Of a DNA stretch of 13,044 nucleotides, positions 7,674-13,044 are shown in pieces; positions within the stretch are counted from its first letter, which is position 1; each line of letters begins with the position of its first letter. The translations under genes and the position numbers were made by a program. Where the stretch lies: NCBI GenBank assembly GCA_015680635.1, contig JAABOA010000344.1:1-13044 (forward strand), in the 5' to 3' direction. This DNA is from Lunasporangiospora selenospora (Eukaryota; Mortierellomycota; Mortierellomycetes; Mortierellales; Mortierellaceae). The notes under the pieces are model-generated. The model made no database searches. It worked only from the letters and a program-made list of their open reading frames with translations, and was not told the DNA's origin.

Positions 7674-7752
7674 ACATAGGGAGATGAGAAAGAGCCGGCA
7701 CCGAAGGATCAAAGTGAAACGTTGCGATGAACGCTTGACTGCCACAAAACAG
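7674..7752 (+). repeat. dispersed ATGAACGCTTGG repeat, copy 2
   Basis: CATAGGGAGATGAGAAAGAG, then CCGGCACCGAAGGATCAAAG, then core ATGAACGCTTGA at 7727-7738 and CTGCCACA. It closes duplication unit B. Confidence 0.8.
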
Positions 7753-7823
7753 TTTGTCTATTTTTTATGTGTTCTTCCCCTCCAACCCTGATATTCTCCT
7801 TTCCTTGATCACTCTAAATCCCT

Positions 7824-7857
7824 CCTCACCATCCTCGCCATCCTCACCATCCTCACT
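7824..7857 (+). repeat. 9-bp tandem repeat, about four units
   Basis: CCTCACCAT, CCTCGCCAT, CCTCACCAT, then CCTCACT in direct succession, within the pyrimidine-rich spacer. Confidence 0.85.
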
Positions 7858-8058
7858 TGTAGACACCTCACTTTTGCACTCCTCTCTCTCTCGGTGCTGG
7901 TCATTTTTGATGCATCCCCTCTCCACTGTGTAATCTCCTCCCCTCTTGTCCCACCCATACCCCTCTCTCCCCCTCTCACATCCCTCTCGGCATTCCTAAT
8001 CTCCTTGCTTTCTCTTTCTGTAAGCCACTGAATGATAGCATGTTTGGGATGAGCCATC

Positions 8059-8127
8059 CATTTTAATGCACCGTCAGGAGAAAAGGCAACGTCGCGATGA
8101 ACGCTTGGCTACCACGAACCTGTTGAC
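8059..8127 (+). repeat. dispersed ATGAACGCTTGG repeat, copy 3
   Basis: AGAAAAGGCAACGTCGCG followed by core ATGAACGCTTGG at 8097-8108 and CTACCACGAACCTGTT. The left part is diverged. It lies directly upstream of small gene C. Confidence 0.7.
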
Positions 8128-8663
8128 ATATTATTGTACTTGGTGATCTTCAAGAAAGTCCTGCTGTTGACGATATCTGTGAGATGCTGAACCAGGGTAC
8201 TGCTGTTGATGGTATTTGCGATGCACTTAAAGATCTGAATCAAGACGACATTGCCAAAAGCATTTGTATCGAGCTTTTGAAGCTCGAGGACAACTATGAC
8301 GACGACTATGACGAGGAAGGTAAGAAAAGCAAGAAAAGCAAGAAAAAAAAGGGTGGTTTCCTGAAACCCCTCTTTAAAATGATTATGCCTATCGTAAAAG
8401 GAGTCCCGAAGGGAATCGAGAAGGGACAGAAAGCATATCGATACGGGAATGCAAGATGAAGGATCTGCCGCCCAGCAGTACATGAATGCTGGTGCTCATA
8501 CTACTCAAGACGGAGCAATCGGTGCTGCTAAAGCAGTTGTCAAGTCACCCACAATCATAAGCAATAAATATCACTTTGTCTCGGAGACAGAGGTCCGGTG
8601 ACGGTTGCACAGGCGATCGTCGCGCTAGCAGGTGTGTCGAAGGCAGACAAGGGAGCTCTCTGA
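8127..8663 (+). pseudogene. small decayed gene C with Ile-Cys repeats and Lys-rich tract
   Basis: The frame is open from 8127 (first ATG in frame 8184) to TGA near 8458. It begins LGDLQESPAVDDICEMLNQG and contains three related segments, VDDICEML, VDGICDAL and AKSICIELL, each with Ile-Cys and a Leu, then an Asp-rich stretch, a tract of Lys/Ser (GKKSKKSKKKKGG) and a basic amphipathic helix (FLKPLFKMIMPIVKG). Just before the stop, removing one A near 8440 would continue into good coding sequence (GSAAQQYMNAGAHTTQDGAI) to TGA near 8600. A further shift gives VTVAQAIVALAGVSKADKG to TGA 8661-8663. Two frameshifts suggest a relic of a protein of about 175 aa. No family recognised. It sits between dispersed repeat copies 3 and 4. 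Confidence 0.5.
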
Positions 8664-8739
8664 AGGAATGATAATTGAGAAAAGGCAAGGAAAATGATTT
8701 ATTGCAGACTACCAGACTATCGAACAAACTGCCAAATCT

Positions 8740-8823
8740 CATACAGGGAGGAGAGAAAGAGCCGACATCAAAGGATCAAAAAGGCATCGCAATAATGAAT
8801 GCTTGGCTGCCACAGGCCAGTTT
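8740..8823 (+). repeat. dispersed ATGAACGCTTGG repeat, copy 4
   Basis: CATACAGGGAGGAGAGAAAG then AGCCGACATCAAAGGATCAA and core ATGAATGCTTGG at 8795-8806, CTGCCACAGGCCAGTTTTT. The left end matches copy 2 (CATA, GGGAG, GAGAAAGAGCCG). It lies downstream of gene C. Confidence 0.8.
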
Positions 8824-9210
8824 TTGCTGCTTGCTACTCCGCTCTGTAAACCGTACCTCTCGCGGCTTTGTCCCTCAGACTCTATGCTGTCTGCCATCCT
8901 CCTTTATGCTGACCCTCTCTCTCACCCATCCCATCTCCTTTCCTCTTCCCTCTCGTCAGACTTCTGGATTGGAGGTCTAGAGCAGCCCTCAGTCTCGACA
9001 AAGAGGTGTCAAAAAGCTGCCACAAGCCAGATCTATTCTGTGGTAGCGAGGGAGATAAGTTGAAACATCCAGCATAGTCCAATAGGAATGAATCTAACAA
9101 GACGTCGCATCGTATTGGTTCTTCATCCAAGAACGCAAGAGATAGAAAAGTCTGCTCCTTGTCTGGGACGAGTCTGTGAACAAAGTTGAAGATGGGAGTC
9201 ACACATCTTA
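8824..9210. other. spacer downstream of the AF4-like gene
   Basis: C/T-rich on the plus strand at about 8880-8970. Overlapping frames on both strands (for example 106 codons, minus, 9202-8882) have no recognised motif and one overlaps the poly(A) signal region of the large gene. No gene called. Confidence 0.5.
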
Positions 9211-9216
9211 TTTATT
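9211..9216 (-). terminator. AATAAA poly(A) signal of the AF4-like gene
   Basis: Minus-strand AATAAA, in a TAAATAAATAAG context, about 70 nt past the TGA at 9286-9284. Confidence 0.6.
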
Positions 9217-9283
9217 TACTACACAGAGAACTGCCAGTCCTGACTAGGCTTCCTCTTCAGCACACTTTCTTTCCTTTTTTTTA

Positions 9284-12200
9284 TCAAGACCTTGGCGTTG
9301 GCAAGGTCGACATGTCAAACTCAAGTCCATTTCGTTTCTGGTACTCATGCAGTGCCTCTTTTGCAAATACAATAATCTCCTGAAGCTTCATATATGTCCC
9401 AAGAGGCCACCGGATCATGGGCTTGCCAGGCTTTTCGTCTCCATATCGCTCTTCTGTCGTGTCAGCAGCGCCCTCCTCAGATTGAGTAGTCACCATCTCT
9501 CCCACCGCTACTGACCCTGCCACTGTCGGGTCGCATCCATCGGCTCCCTCTTTTGCGCCGCTGACGCCTGCCGCTTGGTTCAAAAGATGGAAGCACCATC
9601 TCTTGAACGTCTCGGGAAAGGACTGCTTTGCAATCGTTGGCGTGAGCCACTGGTTGCACTCTTCCACTCGCCGTTGCAGCTGTGTCCAGTCCTCTGTATG
9701 TTGCATCAGTCGTGCCGCCAAATCTTTGGAAATCACAATCGTCGCCGCAGGCGTCTCTTCCGATCCTAGTGCGGCAGAGTCGGATCGCTGTTTGATCGTC
9801 AAAAATTCTTTGTTACTCTTGAGCTCCTGTCGGAGTCGACGTGCGTGATAGTTGTGACACTTGTAGTAGACAAGCATCTCTAACATGGCGCTGTTTCAGA
9901 AAGAAAGAAAAAAAGAAAAGAGTTTTCCTTTGTTTAGATTGTGGGTTAAAATAGAAATAGAAATAGAAATAGAAATAAAATCTCTTTGTACAAAAAAAGT
10001 ACCTAAGCCCATCCAGTCCATGAAGGCGATTGGAACGACACTGGTTTGTCAAGGCAGTCGTGAACTGTCGCATCGTGTCCCAGGTAATCATCGACTCGTG
10101 CTCTGCAAGCTCCCGTCGATGGCGGTAGACTTGCCCAATATGTCGGTCCTTGTACTGATAGGCCGTCATGAACGATGTTGCACTCAAAAAATACAGAATG
10201 GCGCTCAATCGCGGGTTCTTGTGGACACCCATCGTTTCATCCGCCTTTCTCTTTAGATGGACAGCAGCCGAGAGATGTCTAGTGAGACAATGGTTGAGAT
10301 GGCAATGTACAATTGACTGGTTGTTAGATCTTCTTCTCCTATTCATACTGTTTAGGCAAACATGTTTGTCCATGGATATATACCTTTCAGACTCTTGTAG
10401 GAAATCAATCTTTGTTTCTGGATTCACCACTTGTTTGCTCATGGTCGTTGAAGGTCCCGCCTCCACAACAGTCAAACCGGTCTTTCCTGGTGTCGAGAAG
10501 GCTGGTGAAGCATCGCCTTTCTTGGACGTATCCACTTTTTCAGATCCTGATCCAGAGGCGCCTGCTATACTCAACCGTTTTCGATGATAGTCTTCAATGG
10601 ATGCCCTTGCGGCCGTTCCCTGGCTACTCGACTCTAAATCCATTCCAGTTTTTACCGCAGAGTCGTTGCCAGTAGATGACGGGTCTGTTGCTGAGGTGGT
10701 AGAAGCAGTCGTAGATCGTCCCGTGGATTGAGAAGGTCGTCGCCCAGATATATATGCCGATGATGACCTTCGGCCTTCTTGCGAGTACTGGTTCTTGTCA
10801 TCTCCATCGCGTTTAACGGAACTGCTATTGTGAGTAGTGCTCCGTGAGCGAGAGTGTGAGCGAGACTTTGCTCTAGTTCTTTCCCGGTCTCGACTTTGTT
10901 CATGGTCGCGATAGCTTCCTGTACGGTCCCGATCACGGTCCCGATCCCGATCGCGCTCTCTGTCCCTATTCCTATCCTGGCTTCTCTCGCGACGTTTACT
11001 GGGTCGACTGCTACTACTGCGGTCTCGGCCAGTATCATCCCGTGAAAATGCCAAATGACCCTGCCTTTTCGAATCCTTTGCCTCGCCATGCTCACGACGT
11101 TCGCGTGTTCTCGACTCTTGGCGACTCCCAGCCTTTCCAGGTGATTTGGATCTAGAATGAGACTGAGAACGAGGGGTCTGGGACCTCGACCGAGGGTCGG
11201 CACTCTTCGCTTTATCGGTACGCCCTTTACTGCTGTGGTCATCGTTGCGGTTCCGAGAGCTGTCGTCTATTACCGAGGAAGATCGGCGTCCAGCTCTATC
11301 CTTTGAGGAGCCCCTTGAAGCCAACAATGGGGCTTTCATATGGCCTTCCTTTGCATCCCGATTCGATCCTACATCAACATGCCTCCGCTTCGGTTTGTGG
11401 TCTAAATACGGGTCGCTTGATATTGATCGCCTCCTGCGCTCCAACCCTTCGAGGGTTGCTTCAGACTGTCCACTAGAAGGCCGCAATGCCATGGCATTCT
11501 TTGATGATTGCTGACCTTCAGAATTCATATCTTGATCCGCAGCTGACAAAGACTGTCTTCCACGCTGGTCCTTTCCATGAGACAGCTTTGATGGCGACGA
11601 CGATGCTGCCGCAGTTCTCTCCTTGGTTCGTGATCGCTTTTCTGATTCTCCATCTTTGTGACCCACTTCATTACCAGAGTCTGATGAGCTGGAGCCGCTG
11701 GATGACGCCGAGTGAAGAGGCGGGGCAGAGGCGTGTTGTGAACGCCGTAAAAGTCCGTTGCGAGGGTCTTTGGATCGGGTAGACTTGGATCCTGTCAAGG
11801 CTCGCTTTGAATCTCCATGGGTAGCTGCATCCGATTCAGAGTCGTCGCTGGCTCTTATCCGGTTTCGTTTCTTTTCTGTACGTCGCTTAGTACTCGTGTC
11901 ACTCCTTGTCGCCTCTGGTGACATGTCGCGTGGTTTCTTGTTTCCTAGCTTTTCGGCGCCCTTTTTATTATTCTCCAAGAAAGGTGATTCCTTGTTGACA
12001 CTGTCGCCGGCGGATGGGAGGCCTCGATCCTTTGGTGAGCTCTTTATCGCCAAGAGCCTCTCTTCGCCTTTGGCCTTGAGCGATGATACCAGGGATGAAG
12101 GGATTTTGATTTTAACAACTACAGGTGCCTCTGAGAGTGTCATCTCGCCAAGGTGGCGAGGCAATTTTCGAATTTCCTTGGAAGAAAGTAAACTGCAGTG

Positions 12201-12926
12201 CTCTCCCGCCCAGGAAGACTCTTCGAATCCTTTGTCACCTAGTCGATCCATCGGTGATTCTGTATTCTTGAAAAGTCGTTTTCTAATGAGTTGAGATGTG
12301 AGAATCCAAAAGGATTGTACTGGGTTAGATACTCTTGGATGCCAATAAGCCCACGTGCCAAAGAAGATAAAAAAAAAAAAAAGGACATCAAATCCATACC
12401 CAGCGCTCTTCTTTGGTTGGTCGTCGGCTTCTCCGTCGCTGGTCGTGGTTCGGGAATGGTGTACAGTATCTGATATTTCAGACTCGGACTCGCTGTCTTT
12501 TCTCAAGTGATCCTTCATTCCGTAGTCTACCCCATGATCACCGTTCATGTGGTCATTATGATCTTCGTCATCACTAGTAGCCACAAGATTCGGGGGCACC
12601 TCAGGGACTTTGCCTGGCTGCTTTCCGCCTGTTAGGGGTCTAGATGGCGTTAGTGCTGTTGGCCATTCTGGAACTGTTGGGCTAGTAACGGTTGGGAGTT
12701 TTCGGATCATCTATTTGAAAGAGAGGAAGTGGTCAAGAGAGAACAGAAGAGGGCGCTATTAGTGGATCGGCTCAATGACCCATTGAGCCTCAACCACCAC
12801 CACCAACAAGAGGAAACACTTACCTCCATATTGTCGTAAAGCTCTTCTAATGGAGACAGTGTCCCTGACTTTTTCCACAGATTTCGACAGGTTAAGAATA
12901 GAATCCCCACAAGCGAATTCAGACAT
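9284..12926 (-). CDS. AF4/FMR2-like super elongation complex scaffold (about 1052 aa, 5 exons)
   Basis: Proposed exons on the minus strand: 12926-12824, 12673-12400, 12282-10384, 10278-10003, 9890-9284, summing to 3159 nt in frame. Introns are 150, 117, 105 and 112 nt with donors GTAAGT, GTATGG, GTATAT and GTACTT. Residues 35-75 are Pro-rich then acidic; about 310-330 is a Ser/Asp tract; about 560-580 is an Arg-Asp array followed by an SR-rich stretch, so most of the chain is disordered and nuclear-looking. From about 755 to the end it is helical: HLKRKADETM, then a helix pair (SAILYFLSATSFMTAY), ITWDTMRQFTTALTNQC, MLEMLVYYKCHNYHARRL, DLAARLMQHTEDWTQL and MIRWPLGTYMKLQEIIVFAK. This order matches the C-terminal homology domain of AFF1/AFF4 (LKHKADA; SFIECGNA; MYSETVELI; ALCYRCLALLYWR; final MTDLVRYTRQGL helix). 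AFF proteins scaffold P-TEFb and ELL on RNA polymerase II. The N-terminus is uncertain: an acceptor at 12711 would give a start MEMIRKLP at 12829 instead. Confidence 0.72.
9891..10002 (-). other. intron of the AF4-like gene with embedded microsatellite
   Basis: The donor is AG|GTACTT (exon end 10003) and the acceptor is CTGAAACAG|CGCC (exon start 9890), 112 nt. Splicing joins GLDGL to SAMLEMLVYY through a split Ser codon. Unspliced, the frame runs into low-complexity FYFYFYF and a stop. About five AAATAG units on the plus strand (9948-9977) lie inside it, reading TATTTC on the transcript strand. Confidence 0.75.
10279..10383 (-). other. in-phase intron of the AF4-like gene
   Basis: The donor is GAAAG|GTATAT and the acceptor is CACTAG|ACATC, 105 nt, with no in-frame stop. 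Removal joins FLQESER to HLSAAVHLKRKADE, restoring the continuous helix expected at the start of the C-terminal domain. Confidence 0.7.
12283..12399 (-). other. in-phase intron of the AF4-like gene with poly(T) tract
   Basis: The donor is CTGG|GTATGG and the acceptor is CATTAG|AAAACG, preceded by a CTCAAC branch-like site, 117 nt, no in-frame stop. A T-run near 12370-12382 (transcript strand) translates as Phe-rich residues out of keeping with the polar flanks, which is why I treat it as intron. Confidence 0.65.
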
Positions 12927-13044
12927 TCTTAATGGGCACAGGCGTAGCCGAGGGCATTGCTTACCAGTGAGCAGCCATACAGGCTAAGGAGCCTTGAACA
13001 CCCCATGACTTTTGGCCCGCTCCTTATTGCCATTTACCAATGAG
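12927..13044. other. upstream region of the AF4-like gene
   Basis: Probable 5' UTR/promoter side of the minus-strand gene. A donor-like CTG|GTAAGC lies near 12966, so an additional upstream exon is possible, but none of the acceptors I tried join it in frame. No clear TATA box seen. Confidence 0.4.

Larger units (their letters stand above)
6978..7752 (+). repeat. segmental duplication, unit B
   Basis: Direct-repeat partner of 4094-4880. Relative to A it lacks about 100 bp inside the ORF (after GATGCCTCG) and has about 120 extra bp (roughly 7555-7673) between the block ending AAAAGGCTCATATG and the terminal repeat. Confidence 0.85.
7365..8126. other. 3' flank of copy B and pyrimidine-rich spacer
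   Basis: After the copy B 3' block and terminal repeat, 7770-8005 is strongly C/T-rich on the plus strand. A minus-strand 82-codon frame there is Arg/Glu/Met low-complexity and is not called a gene. Confidence 0.6.

Noticed and set aside
7809-8057. 82-codon minus-strand Arg/Glu/Met-rich ORF
   Set aside because: It is produced by a pyrimidine-rich tract and the 9-bp tandem repeat on the other strand.
11245-12294. Plus-strand ORFs up to 178 codons opposite the large gene
   Set aside because: They are antisense shadows of the Ser/Arg-rich exon; no motif, and the minus-strand reading is clearly the coding one.
9813-12710. A single uninterrupted 965-residue minus-strand protein
   Set aside because: It contains hydrophobic Phe-rich and FYFYFYF low-complexity segments exactly between good donor and acceptor sites, and ends in sequence unrelated to the downstream helical exon. 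Splicing restores a continuous C-terminal domain.
1-13044. CRISPR arrays, bacterial operons or phage-defence cassettes
   Set aside because: No regularly spaced identical repeats with unique spacers and no Shine-Dalgarno-led gene clusters. Introns and poly(A) signals indicate eukaryotic nuclear DNA.

Overview
The window looks like nuclear DNA of a fungus. The evidence is short spliceosomal introns (about 105-150 nt) with GTAAGT/GTATGG/GTATAT/GTACTT donors, AATAAA poly(A) signals, TATA boxes, and protein signatures of eukaryotic transcription. The style (gene-sparse, microsatellites, small duplicated and decayed ORFs, a fungal AF4-like factor) suggests an early-diverging lineage such as Mucoromycota/Mortierellomycotina. 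That placement is inference, because nothing here is a taxonomic marker I can verify.

Layout. 1-370 holds (GA)n tracts and a possible minus-strand coding remnant. 415-485 has a tRNA-Glu-like relic. 575-735 (minus) matches the 3' end of a mitochondrial/bacterial-type large-subunit rRNA, probably a nuclear copy of mitochondrial DNA. 735-1400 has no gene I can defend but carries a 24-bp minisatellite. 1594-2314 is a decayed or spliced gene with weak Ulp1/SENP-like features. 2669-3345 is coding-like but broken and unidentified. 3805-3859 is an 11-bp minisatellite. 4094-4880 and 6978-7752 are two direct copies of one small gene family (copies A and B) that share an in-frame amber codon at codon 22. 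Between them, on the minus strand, is a plausible intact gene for a small secreted six-cysteine protein (5200-5574). 8127-8663 is a third small decayed gene (C) with an internal Ile-Cys repeat and a Lys-rich tract. A 60-80 bp repeat centred on ATGAACGCTTGG occurs four times around A, B and C.

The one large gene is on the minus strand at 9284-12926. It has five exons and encodes about 1052 aa: an acidic/Ser-rich and RS/RD-rich disordered region followed by a C-terminal all-helical domain. By recognition, that domain resembles the C-terminal homology domain of AF4/FMR2 proteins (human AFF1/AFF4, Drosophila Lilliputian), the scaffolds of the super elongation complex of RNA polymerase II. This is the most substantial observation in the window.

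The genes do not form an operon-like system. The picture is one conserved transcription-elongation gene beside a gene-poor, repeat-rich flank with lineage-specific small ORFs, duplication and decay. All recognitions were made by eye, without searches.
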